The notes beneath the pieces were generated by a model. It ran no database searches. It was not told where the DNA came from and was given only the letters and a program-made list of their open reading frames with translations. Positions 1 to 10,628 of a DNA stretch of 64,000 nt are shown here, piece after piece. Every line of letters starts with the position of its first letter. Positions within the stretch are counted from its first letter, which is position 1. The DNA lies in assembly GCF_001949145.1 (NCBI RefSeq), contig NW_019091397.1, positions 797,082-861,081 of the forward strand, read 5' to 3'. Source of the DNA: Acanthaster planci (lineage: Eukaryota > Echinodermata > Asteroidea > Valvatida > Acanthasteridae). A program made the position numbers and the translations under genes.

Positions 1-754
1 ATACTTTCCTGGAAAAGTGCTGAAGAGGGTAAATGTACCCTGTTTGTAAGGTTCTCTTTTTGAGATTATGGGGGCCATGTTGCCTAATGATTGAGGTCTG
101 CAAATCACAATCATAAGGCACATTTATGCAGTTACTCCTGTTAACACAAACAGGATGCGTGCACATTACACTCAGGTGAGAGTATAATCCCCCTCTACCA
201 AGAACATGCTCTTGCTGATTCGTGGGTCATACTCCGTATGCTCAGGAGTATACTCATGTTAACACGAGTAGCTGGCTCAAACGCACCCAAAAGGTCAGAG
301 TTTGAAATGCAACATCCAGTTACAACAAGTTGCTTTACCACTACATGTACATGTACTTGCCTTTCTGCACCTGGGGTACCTGTGAGAGCACAGAGGATTA
401 CTACATTTATTTTTCTGAAAAGGCTGCATTGGAGCTGTATTCTGCCCTGGAAGCTGAGATGGCTTTATGGGCTTGATTAGCAGGGGCAATATGGTGTGAG
501 AGTCTGTCAGGACTAAAATGTATCATTTTAAACTGCCAAACTACAGGTATTGTTACTGATTCTGTCATCAGTGAAATAATCAACCAAGTTTCCTTCTCAG
601 GATAAGTGTAGCTATAATGCTTTGCCATTACATGTACTACAGGGTGCTTCCTGAATACAGTGCCTCGATTCAGCTACACAATTGTCACTGAATTTATGCA
701 CAGAGCAAAGCCATTTCTTTATAAGCTCATCATGGAATGCAAATCTTTTTCTAC

Positions 755-858
755 CTCTGATAGATGGAGTGTAGCAACCACTGCTGATTGGTCATACTTC
801 CATTGTACAAAGGGAAAATCACATAGCTTCCTGACCACAGAGCTTGCACCATCTGCAC
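755..858 (-). CDS. COQ6: COQ6 exon 6 (last exon in window)
   Basis: The exon begins by completing the Gly codon of exon 5 and reads ADGASSVVRKLCDF, then WKYDQSAVVATLHLSE, a strong match to the ADG...VR and YDQSAVVATLHLSE blocks of the family. Acceptor ACATGTAG; I place the donor at GAG|GTAGAA because reading on in frame soon leaves COQ6-like sequence and hits a stop. No exon with the next expected block (W-Q-R-F-L-P-x-G-P) was found between 1 and 740. Confidence 0.88.
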
Positions 859-3800
859 CTACATGTACATTAAATTAAGCAAGGTAGAAGAAATAATAAA
901 TGGAAATGCTACACAAAAGAAACATATTATGAGACCTGCAGCTTACTCACGAAACGTGGTGTAACTTTGAACCATGCATAAGCACAAATTTATGCTGTAG
1001 CTGCGCAACATGCTTACATTCAATTTCCTTAATAGTTGTGTTGATGCGCCATGTTTTAATAATATTACATTTCTTGGACAAGGACAATAATGGCTTTTAT
1101 GCCAGTTGTTCTTTTACAATAAAACAGCAGCCAGCTGTCATTGAATCACATCCGCCCCCCATTTTGAAAAAGTTTTTGTCTTTTCTTCGTCGGAACTGGT
1201 AAAAAAGTGTTGCAGTTTTCTCACAGCCAAACAAGTTTATTATTACCTCTGGAACAAAGTTGTTAGTTTTTCGTATAATCCTTAATAAGTTCAGCAATGA
1301 TGAAGCTTAACCGGACCCGATAAGCAAGTCAAATCATTCATTTTCGCTTTGTTTGGCACAGCTTACACCACCTGAAATGACTGCGTAAGTTATGCCATAA
1401 TTTGCTGCGTAAGTCATATACAGTGTATAAGTTTCGTGAAATTGATCTTAAATTTGTTGTGCAACTTATGCAATGAAATGTGGTGTAAATGGAGTTATGC
1501 CACTGCGTAAGGTTTCGTGAAATTGGCTGCCACACACGATACCAAACAGCAGGAAGCATGTTCACCATTACAGTGTTTCGTACACATGCACACAAGGGTC
1601 AGTGGCACATTGCAGGGACCAATATGTGTAGGATGTCCAACATCTTCGACAAATGGCATGACGACAGTGACAGGAGAATATTGGGATGGCTGCTTCAGGG
1701 TGTCATTTCACAAGAGAGAAAAAAATTGTGCTTCTTAGAAGAGGCAGTTCAGTTTGTCAAATCCACACATTCATGAATAATGTGCATCTCACAAGATGCA
1801 GCACATCAAAGAATGAAATTAAAATTGGACACAGAAAAACCTCTGACCATTTAACTAATCTGCTTGAATTAAGTGGATTGGATGTTACCAAACTGTGTGA
1901 AAATGAAGACAAAACTGCTTGCTCACAGGCTCTGTTCAGAGTTTATAACGCGTACATGCATGTAGGTACATCTATACATGTGGTGTACTATAAGTACTCA
2001 AAGAATTTGACACTCTTCACAACAATTCATGTGATCTTGATATATTGATTATATATATATTGTAGACACACAGGTGCACTTTTGTGACCTCTGTCACACA
2101 TCTACTGTCCTTCAACAAAAAATAACTGCCATTTTATCACAACACTTCCAAATTGATCCATACTTAGACACTGTATATCGTAAATACTTTATTAGCAGTG
2201 CAGTCCACTCCTACAAATCTGAGTCATGTTTTTATTTCAGGAATACATCGTAGTCATTTTCACCATGCCATTTCAGTTTGAAATGTAACTACAGTTCTTG
2301 AACATGTAGGTAGGCATGACTCAGTGGCATTCATATATAGGTGGAGGCACATGTATGGTTAAAGCATGTGCCGTTGTTGTGACCCTCCCACTGACAATTT
2401 GGAAAAAACAAAAGGGGCTTTGTGTTGCTTGAATCTATAACCACACCAACTAATGAGGCCCTCCCCTCTTCCCAGTTACCCTTGTACATGTAAATTGATA
2501 CACTTTACTTGTGTTGCATGCAATGGCATAACATACATGTACATTAGTATATCTGTTATATACACATACATGTATGTGCGCATGATTGAGAGCAGAACTT
2601 TCACTGGCCCATGCGTCATCACATGCCAGTCGCTACTTTCGCTGTCTAGTAAGTCAAACATGCTAACATACCAAACTGTTCCCAAAGAACAGTTCAGTGG
2701 AAGTGTCACAAGGGCAAGGTACATGCATGCTCAAACATCACTACATTCTACATGCTCTAATACATTCTAAGAATGAACAGATGGCGGCACACGTACATGC
2801 TGCCTGTCCTAAAAACTGAATTGAAACTGAATATGTCTGAAGTAAGGTAAAATGGCTATTTCAGGTGCATAGTTCCTCAGGTGAAACTGAGGCAACTAGA
2901 TGTCAACTTCCAATGAGCTAGTTCCGTATTCCAACAGTGAACGCCCAGTATGAGGCTATTGGGTAACAGCTAAGCACACATGCAATAGTCTGTCCTATCA
3001 GCACAGCATACACTGACTCATGTGCACTTTTTGTTCTCAAAAGACCAAGGCTTTTTGAAGTACCGAACTTGGGGGAGCCATAAATCAACTGTTCATCCTC
3101 AAATCATGTTATACAAATAATGACTGGAGACCCCTTCTTTTGCATCATTGCTAGAAATATTAAGTGCAGTGCAACAAAAGAAGACTAAGAAACACCCATG
3201 TCAGCAATTCATCATTTGTAAATACGAGTCACTTCACTGGTGTACATGGTGTTTGGACATACCAATCAGAATGCGCGTCTTCATGACTTGGCCACTTGCT
3301 AGTTCGACTTGCACCCAGCTGTCTTCATTTGACACACTCTGGTCTGGCACCTGGAAAATAATTTGAAAATAATGCAAATTCCTCTGATGAAACTTGATGT
3401 GCAGTAAGTTGGCCTGCATTTTCTGTCAAGTGAGACCTTAAACTGACATACAGACAACTGCAACAGTCCTTTGATGTTAGTTTGCTTTGGGAGTTTTGTC
3501 TAAGACTCATGCTTCACATCATTTTACAGATGTTTCTTACTTATTCATGACAGGTACTGATGCATGTAACAATTTCAGCGATTTTAAGCTCACAAGTCTA
3601 AGTAAAAAACAACCTGAATGACATCTTTAGGACATACTCTCCATGTCAGACTTGCTTCAGAAGGATAATTTTCAAGTGAGATACATGTAACTTTCTCAGG
3701 TAGTAAACATGCAACGAGAAGCCTTTTCATGAATGCTACTTCTTACATTATTTTTCTAACTAAAATGTCTTTTTTTTGCAGGAAGTGTAAAATTTAAATT

Positions 3801-6800
3801 TTCAGCAGCAGTATGGATTTTGGTTAAGGTTGTCCATACGTCATCCTAGTACCTCAGGGCACTATTGTTTGAGTGTAGATTTTAAGTACATACGGTACAT
3901 GTAGCCTACACTTTAAGGATTTCCTGCACAACCTGTGAACTTTAAATCTACATGTAATTCTACAAAAACATCTTTGCTAAAGGTTCGCTTGCTGATGGAC
4001 TACATATACAGCACAGCACAAGTCACACAAAATCCCAGGTTTTAAGTGTTTTGCACACATACCTCTGTGTACAGTGTATGGGTATGCATACTAACACACA
4101 CTGTACTTTAAGTCCAATTCTGTTTCAAAATTGAACTGATATGCTCAGATAGCAGAACATTTATTGCTCACATGAAAGTTGTCCCATAAGATCCCCAACA
4201 AGACCCATGTGCATACCTTAATCTCTCTGACAGAGTTATTGTACTGAATCTTAACTCTATTTCCAAGCTGCTCTAGTTGTCTGTTCAGTGCATCCACAGT
4301 TACATCATTCTCTACAATGAAGGCAAGGTCTGGACTCATCTCCTGGTTGTTTCTGAATGAGATAGAAGCATCTGAGCAGGCATCCCACACCTGCATGCTA
4401 CGCACAGGTTGTACTCTATGGCTGACCATGCGAGACCAGGCTCCAATACCTGATAGAAACATTTAAAATCAGAACTGTACAATGGTCAAGCTGAGTGACA
4501 TATACGTAAACATGTAACAACTGTAATATACATGTACATGTATTCATTACCGAGTATATGTCATATGTAATTGACAGTGTATGGGAAAACCTAGATGTAC
4601 ATGTCCATGTAAGTTTTGAACCATTGACAAGCAATACTCATAAACTATCAGCTGATTGAATATCCTTAGATTTGCTCCTTGACTTCCAACCATGGACCAG
4701 AAATGATTATGAATTACACTGTTACAAGTAGTTGTACCCTGCAAAACCTCTGTAAAGGCTTCAAACCATAAAGTACATGTACCAGTAAGGATCACACTAT
4801 TAATTGTACACATGTCCATGTGCATGTACTGTGCATGTATACCATGTACATGTAATACATGTACATGTATGGGGTCGTCAGTCATTTTCATGAGAGAACA
4901 AACCATGTGCTGGAGAAGGGAGCTTTGTAAACCTCAAAAAGAGTAATAAATGATACGAACCGGTAAGGGAATCATTTTGTTTTCTTTTCCAGTTTGTTGG
5001 GGGGCGTAGGTTCCAGAAAACTCTTTGCATTACAAGTATGAACATGATAACAACTAGGAATGAATCCTTCATGTAAGCGCCAACGAAGATTGAAACAAGA
5101 ATTTTTTTTCCCTATTAAGGACTATTTCAGTAAAATTGAAAGTTTCTTACTTGAGAGCAGGTCCACAGAACTCTGACTAAGAGCGCATACTCTGTTGCTA
5201 TATTGATTACCAGACAAGTCTTCAGGTAATGCCTTTGGTTTGTCACCACCCTCAACCATCAATATCTTGTATGGATCAAGTGAAGCTTCAAGTCCTGTAG
5301 AGCAAAACAACTTTGCAAATTGCATTTTTATATAAAACTCCTTTAACCCTTGCCTCCAGGGTTTCTGGAATTGGGCATCTTGGGTTTGTATATGTACGCA
5401 TAGCTGTGGTGACAGATATCAGACAAAAGAGCTAGGCCTTGTAACAAAAGATAGTACTCGTAACAAAAGACCAAGCTGCTGGGATTTGCCATCATTCTTC
5501 AGTTGGTATTAGTGGACAGGTGGAGGTATACTGTTCTGAAACAGTATACTACTGTTTGTGGCACTCAGTGCCAGCGGATTGTCAGTGGGGACAAAAGTGC
5601 TCCATTGATGAGTGATACAGTACCACTGCTTGCTAATCCGGCTGCATTTGAAAAGACGCCTCTAGGGTAACGCACTGGGCTAATTTCGTGAACAAACAAA
5701 ATTATGCAACCTGCACAATCTGGGCTCTCTTTACTAGGCGGCAGGCCTGGCTTAAAAAATCAGGCTAAAAATGGAGGTTGCCTGTCAGATTAGACTAGCC
5801 ACTACACAGTCATTTGTGTGGGTGTAAACGTCTATTAAATGAAGTTATGAATTTGTGAAGAATTTTAAAAACTGAAAATCTTGAAAATCGGATGTGCCTG
5901 ATACATCTACTGGTCTATGGGAATTCCTATAGTGTGCATACAGGAAAAGGGTAACTATATTGGTTATCATACGAGTGTGAGCGGAACACAGAATAATGTA
6001 GTATGTCTATGTCCGATGTGCTACGAGGCTGAAGGCCGAGTGTTATGTTGGACACAAACGTCTACATGTACATTATTCTGTGTTCCACGAGTGCGAGCGT
6101 GATAACGAATTTTTCTTCAAGCAAACTTGAGGCACAGTAAAGATGTTATAGGGACCTATGCGTGCAAACACCCCACCCTTGAAATGACAGTAAAGTTTGA
6201 AGGTGTGCATTTTGCTTTTAGTGTAAAAATAGCACATTGTGTGGAGTTAGAACATTGCATTATGCTGGACTTGACATGGACAATGCAACACAGTTATAGG
6301 TCATACTGTTTGTTGCCATTTATCGACCAATCAGAATTAAGAATTCAAGTTTGCCTGAAGATAAATCCACACATTTTGGGGTACATGTACATGTAATACT
6401 GTAAGTACATGTACAACGACCTTCTAAAAATCTTTTCTTCCTAATTTTCATGAGAAACAGGTTTGGAATAAATCTCTTTTGGGGGAGGTGTGGTTCTTAA
6501 AAGAACCATTGAGTGTTAACTCAACATTTGGCTAGTGTGCTCTGACAGTCCTCAGGAGAGTGTGCCAGACTGGAGTGGATAGCTGGGTTAGGTGATCCGG
6601 AAGCAGTGAAGTGTGGAACGGGATTCGCGGGTTGTGTAACGTGGTGGCTGGCATGAGTTTTGGGTATAGGGGACCCTACTGCCCGGGAGTGGGGGTCCGC
6701 TTGGGTGCTAGTAGTGGGCGCCAGATGTTGCTGAGCTTGAAACCGATGTCTTGGGGTGTGGTGTTGTGCCGGAAAATCTTGATGGCTTCTCTGATTCTTC

Positions 6801-9800
6801 TTGGGAGCCAGTTCTAGATGGGGGCAATGAGTTCTGCTTTGTCCCATTAATGACGTGGTCCGTGGAGTGTACATGCTTGACCATGGCCGACTTGTCGTAT
6901 TCTCCTCGTCGGCCATGCACATGGTGCTCTTGGAGTCTGGTGGGGAAGTTACTGCTGGTTTCTCCAACGTATACTTGGCTGCATTCACATGGAATGCGAT
7001 ACACATGTACACTGGGGCGACTGCTGGGTGGGTGGTTGTCCTTATGGGTGTGAAGTGCAGCCTGCAGCTTGTTGGGTGCTTAATGATAGACTTTGATGTT
7101 AGCTGACTGCAGGATTCTGCTGAGCTGGTGGGAAGTGGCCAGGGCCCAGTACGGTAGACATACTGTGGCAGTAAGGGGTTGGGGGCTTCAGGTATAGGTG
7201 ACCCTTATGCTGTGGGGGAGGAGGGGACTTCGGGTATAGGAGACCCTAGCGTCCTGGGAGAGGGCTTGGAAAGGTCGATAGTCCAGCTATTCACTCCAGT
7301 CCGGCTCCTGAGGATGACCAGAGCACACTGGCCGAAACGTTGAGTTAACACTCACCGCCCTAAAGAGATTTATTCCATGGTGTACCCGTAAACCTATTTC
7401 TCGTTTCTCTTCCACCATGCAAAGCTTCAAATATTACTTCCTAATTTTCATTAAAAGAATAACAAATATTAAACAAAGCTGCTTGGAAATGCTACTTGAA
7501 AAGAATCAAGAGAAAAGACAAATCCACCAGGCTTTTATACAAATTCTGGGGTGAAAGAGTTAAACTACATGTAACTCCCTTACCCAATGCACAAGCCATA
7601 GCACATCCTGTCATGCCACCTCCAATTATGACAATATCATAAAATGGTACTCTGGGCTCATTATTTGATCTCTCTCCGAGCTCACTTCTTCCATCTCCCC
7701 TTTCTGATGTGCTTATGTCTTCACTGTCACCATGACTACAAAGATTCCTCCTGGAAGGCACATGTAGGGTTGACTTGGAGAATAATGTCTGTGTGGCTAA
7801 GTACAAGAAGTTGGAGTGAAGCTTGGTCGCACCTTGCTTAGAGCACTGTCCAAAAGCAGAAAGAGCCAAACAAAATACATCATTTCTTTCACAAATAATT
7901 TTAATGCTTATACATACGTAAATATAGCAGTAGGACTTTCCTTTGTATACATGAACATGTAACCACACTACCACTACATGCATGCATTATGTCACAAGGC
8001 AAACACCAGCCCACATCCAGCCTCTCACGCCCATTATTTGGAATGTTCACCAATAAACAGTATGTCCATGTACTATGTAGTATACATGTATGCATATGTA
8101 GAGGCATGTGAAATTGTGAGTCTCATGAGGCTGTTTGGTATTTCAAATCAGCATGGTCATTCAAAAATAAAGCAGCTATGAGTTGGTGTACGGAACCCCT
8201 CAACATGAACAGGCTATTGCATAGCACTTTAAATCTTTCCTGACTTCAAAACCCTTTTTTGAAGAAAGGAATCATCTGAAAGCGAAAAAATAAACAGATC
8301 ATACAGCAAGGTTTACTGATCATGCAAAAATCAAGCCATCACACTGATCAACCTACATGTACATGTATATCACACCCAACATCCATGTACATAGTATACG
8401 TACATGTACATACACTTCCTATCACAGACAACTGAACACTACATAACTTTCACCTTGCGTGCCTAATTTCTCAGCTCCAAAAATCAAATGAAAACAAGTT
8501 GTAAACTGGCATGTGCCTGTTGAAACTTGAGCGAGTATCAAGTGTGAAACTTGATGAGTATCAGGTTTGGGATTATGGGGTTAACACATGTCAATTCTGT
8601 TGTTGTCATTTTTTGTCATCATTTTTGTATTCTTTTGAGTTGGGTGCATGGTAAATTACACAGTTCAAGATTTAATAAACATTTCCTGAGGCGCAAATGA
8701 ATGAGTGATATGACCAACTTAAAGTCTAAAATTCACAAAACAGGGGTGCTTTTGTGCTTGTAGGTTTTGCTGAAGTTGACCACTCTGTTGCCTGATCAGG
8801 GATTCAAGCCAAATCATTTATTTTGCAGTAACTTCAGCAGTACTGAGTCAACTTCAATTGCTTACCCAACTGGACTCGAGCCGAGTCACTAAAATTGCAA
8901 CTCACATCTGATGCAAGTTGAGTCACTGACTCAAGTCATTACAACTCTGGTTGGGATGGTCCCAAATAACGTTGTAGGGGGCCTACATGTACATGTACTT
9001 GTAACGATTCCCAGTCCTAACATCATATGTGCCCAAATATTAGGAAAGGTACTGTAATTGTCACGTTTGTAGGAATCCTATACATGTAGTTACGGCCTAA
9101 TAACTGAGTAGTACTAGAAGTAGAAGCCTAGTGCTAGTTACAGTGGAACACTGTTCATGGAGGTAGAGTGCACTGTTATAACAAGGTCCTTGGGACTTCA
9201 CAAATTACCTTGTTATAATACATGTAGTTACCTTGTATTATCAGTCATGGAAACAAAGAAAAAACAAAGACTTGGGAGCTAAAACTATCCTTGTTATAAA
9301 TGTGACTTTGTATTAACAGTGCTCTTCTTATGTGTGTTTGACTTTACATGTATTTAGGCCACCTATTACGCCCCAACTATAGCGTCTGTCCCAACTCACC
9401 ACTTCTTTTAAAAACCACACGTCTTCAAAAAAAGATTGATTCCATGGTGTACCCACGAGCCCACATCTAATTCAACTGCCACCATGCAAAGCTTCAAATC
9501 AAGCTATGACTTAATTTACATGTACATGTATGTACAGTGGGCACAGTTTGTTTGTCCCTTTTGCACTCCATCGGCTGTGTACCCTGAATTATGAATGCCA
9601 AACAGTTTTTGGTTACTTATTCAACATTCACATATCAAAAATTTACTTGTTCAACATGGAATGTCTCTTGTCAAACATGGAGCGAAGAACTTCAAACCGC
9701 CATGCTTTCATACTAGCTCCATGCATCGTATTCGTAACAAACAGCTAGGCCTACTTGGGTGAAAGTCAGACCTGTCGGACCTTGCCAGATTCTCCACCGA

Positions 9801-10050
9801 AAAATGCCTTTTGACGGTAAAACGAATGAACACTGATACGACTGACAAACACGATCAGGTAACGATGGACAAATCTAGGAATTCACGAATTAAATAGTGA
9901 AGAGCTCACCGTGCACAATGACAGCAACGTAGTCCCACTTCCACCTCTTCCATGTCTTACTCTCAAAACGGCATTTAAAAATACTCCAGTACGCGATATA
10001 CGTCTAGCATATCTACTTGCATGATGACTGGCGGCAAAAGCTAGCTGCAT
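755..10050 (-). CDS. COQ6: COQ6, ubiquinone biosynthesis flavin monooxygenase (3'-incomplete, six exons in window)
   Basis: COQ6 is a mitochondrial FAD-dependent monooxygenase that hydroxylates the ubiquinone head group within the matrix-side COQ synthome. I join six exons, 5' to 3': 10050-9910, 7845-7584, 5294-5151, 4449-4217, 3350-3263 and 858-755. All introns are GT-AG and the phases are consistent, giving about 324 of the usual ~470 residues. The order of motifs matches the family: a basic Ser/Arg-rich N-terminus, the FAD-binding motif IIGGGMTG near residue 120, the segment YSNRVCALS, the block RSMQVWDACSDA with IVENDV, then ILIGADGASS and YDQSAVVATLHLSE. I recognised these from animal COQ6 proteins. 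The last part of the FAD/substrate domain (the GDAAH motif region) is absent because the gene runs off the left edge. It is divergently paired with COMMD1. No frameshift or stop interrupts the visible exons, so it looks functional. Confidence 0.95.
859..3262 (-). other. COQ6 intron 5
   Basis: About 2.4 kb without coding signal. The ORFs here are short and show no COQ6 similarity. Around 1340-1545 two degenerate copies of a unit containing the word TTTCGTGAAATTG lie in tandem, with a related inverted word near 945, so part of the intron appears to be an old dispersed repeat. Confidence 0.6.
3263..3350 (-). CDS. COQ6: COQ6 exon 5
   Basis: A short exon of 29 codons plus one base, encoding DSWVQVELASGQVMKTRILIG, the strand pair that leads into the ADG motif. 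Acceptor TATTTTCCAG, donor GTATGT. The final G joins GT of exon 6 to restore the conserved Gly. Confidence 0.92.
4217..4449 (-). CDS. COQ6: COQ6 exon 4
   Basis: This is the most diagnostic exon. It contains IGAWSRM, RSMQVWDACSDA and FIVENDVTVDALNRQLEQL, all at the expected spacing for COQ6. The acceptor is TTTCTATCAG and the donor AAG|GTATGC, in phase 0. Confidence 0.95.
4795..4870. repeat. ACATGTA-rich low-complexity tract in COQ6 intron 3
   Basis: Dense runs of the palindromic words ACATGTA and GTACATGT, one of many such tracts between about 350 and 15100. They generate spurious short ORFs with Met-Tyr-Met-His type peptides on both strands. Confidence 0.7.
5151..5294 (-). CDS. COQ6: COQ6 exon 3
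   Basis: The exon encodes the segment after the Rossmann loop, with KILMVEGG (the end of the second beta strand and its acidic FAD-ribose ligand) and YSNRVCALSQSSVDLLS, which matches the conserved YSNRV...S block of COQ6. Acceptor CTCTACAG and donor CAA|GTAAGA. The split Ser codon A|GT is completed in exon 4. Confidence 0.93.
5964..6105. repeat. Palindromic MITE-like foldback, 142 bp
   Basis: The segment starts TTATCATACGAGTG and ends CGAGCGTGATAA. The arms, about 45 bp each, match with few differences around the shared core GGAACACAGAATAATGTA, and the middle (TGTCC...GGACA) is itself partly inverted, so almost the whole sequence folds on itself. It lies inside COQ6 intron 2. I could not define a target-site duplication. 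Confidence 0.8.
6437..7450 (-). mobile_element. Truncated Penelope-like retroelement flanked by a 14-bp target-site duplication
   Basis: The 14-bp word CTTCCTAATTTTCA occurs at both 6437-6450 and 7437-7450. Just inside, the two ends are inverted copies of each other over about 100 bp, sharing AATAAATCTCTTT, GTGTTAACTCAAC and AGTGTGCTCTG...TCCTCAGGAG. Penelope elements are known for terminal repeats in either orientation and for 5' truncation, which fits. A short motif GGTATAGGxGACCCT occurs three times (6663, 7195 and 7238), probably also part of the terminal repeats. The element sits in COQ6 intron 2 on the same strand as the gene. Confidence 0.88.
6675..7195 (-). pseudogene. Penelope-like element C-terminal coding remnant (RT tail and GIY-YIG endonuclease)
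   Basis: The minus strand encodes the end of the reverse transcriptase region (LPYW...LSRILQSANIKVY), then VYRIPCECSQVYVGET, the GIY-YIG endonuclease start with its CxC pair, then the catalytic Arg in TRLQEH and the KHVHSTDH histidines. The conserved tail with IREAIKIFRHN and LSNIWRPLL follows in another frame. The copy is dead: there is a stop near 7082, a one-base frameshift near 6846 between the histidines and the tail, and a TAG near 6815. Most of the RT is missing. Confidence 0.9.
7584..7845 (-). CDS. COQ6: COQ6 exon 2 (linker and FAD-binding Rossmann motif)
   Basis: The acceptor is a clean TTTCTGCTTTTGGACAG; the donor is GTAAGG after the codons for ACALG. The exon encodes about 65 residues of variable, Ser/Arg-rich sequence, then the GxGxxG dinucleotide-binding loop (GGGMTG) followed by CAMACALG, the signature closest to animal COQ6. 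The exon ends after the first base of a Gly codon, completed by exon 3. Confidence 0.93.
7846..9909 (-). other. COQ6 intron 1
   Basis: About 2.1 kb without coding sequence. It contains ACATGTA tracts (around 8350-8410 and 8985-9000) and one fragment of the Penelope terminal repeat near its 5' end, at 9388-9502. Confidence 0.7.
9388..9502. repeat. Solo fragment of Penelope-like terminal repeat
   Basis: This sequence matches the right terminal region of the 6437-7450 element (7335-7430) in the same orientation. Shared words include AGATTGATTCCATGGTGTACCC (with one change) and CCACCATGCAAAGCTTCAAAT. No coding part accompanies it. Confidence 0.75.
9910..10050 (-). CDS. COQ6: COQ6 exon 1 (start codon and targeting peptide)
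   Basis: This 47-codon exon is too short to stand out as an ORF. It begins MQLAFAASHHASRYARR, rich in Ala, Ser, His and Arg with no acidic residues, as expected of a mitochondrial presequence. It ends in phase 0 before a GTGAGC donor. The next exon has a strong pyrimidine-tract acceptor, also phase 0, and lacks any Met between that acceptor and the FAD motif, so the start must lie upstream. This exon is the only one I found that fits in frame and position. Confidence 0.82.
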
Positions 10051-10169
10051 GACTTAGAAATGTGATGTGATACTTCAAATAACTGCGCAAAAACAACGAA
10101 TATCACGAGACGGGCAAAGGATCTTGTTTATAAACTGAGACATGTTACTGTTAAGTCACCCCTATAGTC

Positions 10170-10186
10170 GGGTCATGGTCGGGTCA
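10170..10186 (+). promoter_or_regulatory. DR5 direct repeat (retinoid-receptor type)
   Basis: Two exact GGGTCA half-sites separated by five bases (TGGTC), the spacing typical of RAR/RXR response elements. It lies 120 bp from the COQ6 start codon. Function is inferred from sequence only. Confidence 0.5.
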
Positions 10187-10417
10187 AACAATCAAGTTAA
10201 TTACCGTCACTGCGTCAGTTAAAAATTACCACCTCCTCCATATGATTTATTCCTGGGATAATGGAAATAAATTCAGACATTCGATCACAGTTAACTTGAA
10301 ACATAGTTTGTCGCCTACTCTATAAAATAATAAGGCGAGATCAATCTGCATTTTACTATCTCATTTAATAAATTACAACATTTTTTACCGTAACAGTGTT
10401 AAACCGGTTTAGGTTTT

Positions 10418-10430
10418 TGACCTTTGACCT
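10418..10430 (-). promoter_or_regulatory. DR1 direct repeat (HNF4/RXR/COUP-TF type)
   Basis: TGACCTTTGACCT, which on the minus strand is AGGTCA-A-AGGTCA, a perfect DR1. It ends 21 bp before the COMMD1 ATG, probably in or next to its 5' UTR. DR1 sites bind HNF4, RXR heterodimers and COUP-TF; their metabolic role would suit COQ6, but this is inference. Confidence 0.55.
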
Positions 10431-10451
10431 TTCTCTGTGAATCGGGGTAAA

Positions 10452-10628
10452 ATGGCGAGCGAGGAGAGGGAGTCACGCGCCGTTCTGGGATTATTAAATG
10501 GTCTCGCTAAACGCGAATATTTTGGCAAAGATGAATTCAGTGATGAATTTTTGAAGGCAGAATTGATGGAGAGTGCATCTGACGAAGATTTTTCTGCCTT
10601 GCTGTCAAGATGCAAGAGTCTGTTAAAG
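10452..10628 (+). CDS. COMMD1: COMMD1 exon 1
   Basis: Fifty-nine codons from MASEERESRA to SLLK, ending at the donor AAG|GTAGAA. It covers the N-terminal helical bundle. Confidence 0.95.

Larger units (their letters stand above)
10051..10451. promoter_or_regulatory. Putative bidirectional COQ6/COMMD1 promoter
   Basis: Only 401 bp separate the two divergent start codons, so transcription in both directions must start in or near this interval. No clear TATA box is evident at a plausible site. Two nuclear-receptor-type direct repeats stand out and are listed separately. That it works as a shared promoter is inferred from the spacing. Confidence 0.75.

Noticed and set aside
407-628. Minus-strand ORF considered as COQ6 exon 7
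   Set aside because: A weak resemblance at its end (EYSS-NAAFSEK to a Val-Asn-x-Ala-Phe block) is not backed by a donor before the stop, and the expected W-Q-R-F-L-P-x-G-P segment is missing.
2476-2724. Minus-strand ORF with W...HGP...LL considered as COQ6
   Set aside because: It lies upstream of exon 6 in transcript order, whereas the resembling block should follow exon 6; the similarity is a few residues only.
10437-10451. Five-codon upstream extension of COMMD1
   Set aside because: The first codon is GTG, and the family length and start context support the ATG at 10452.
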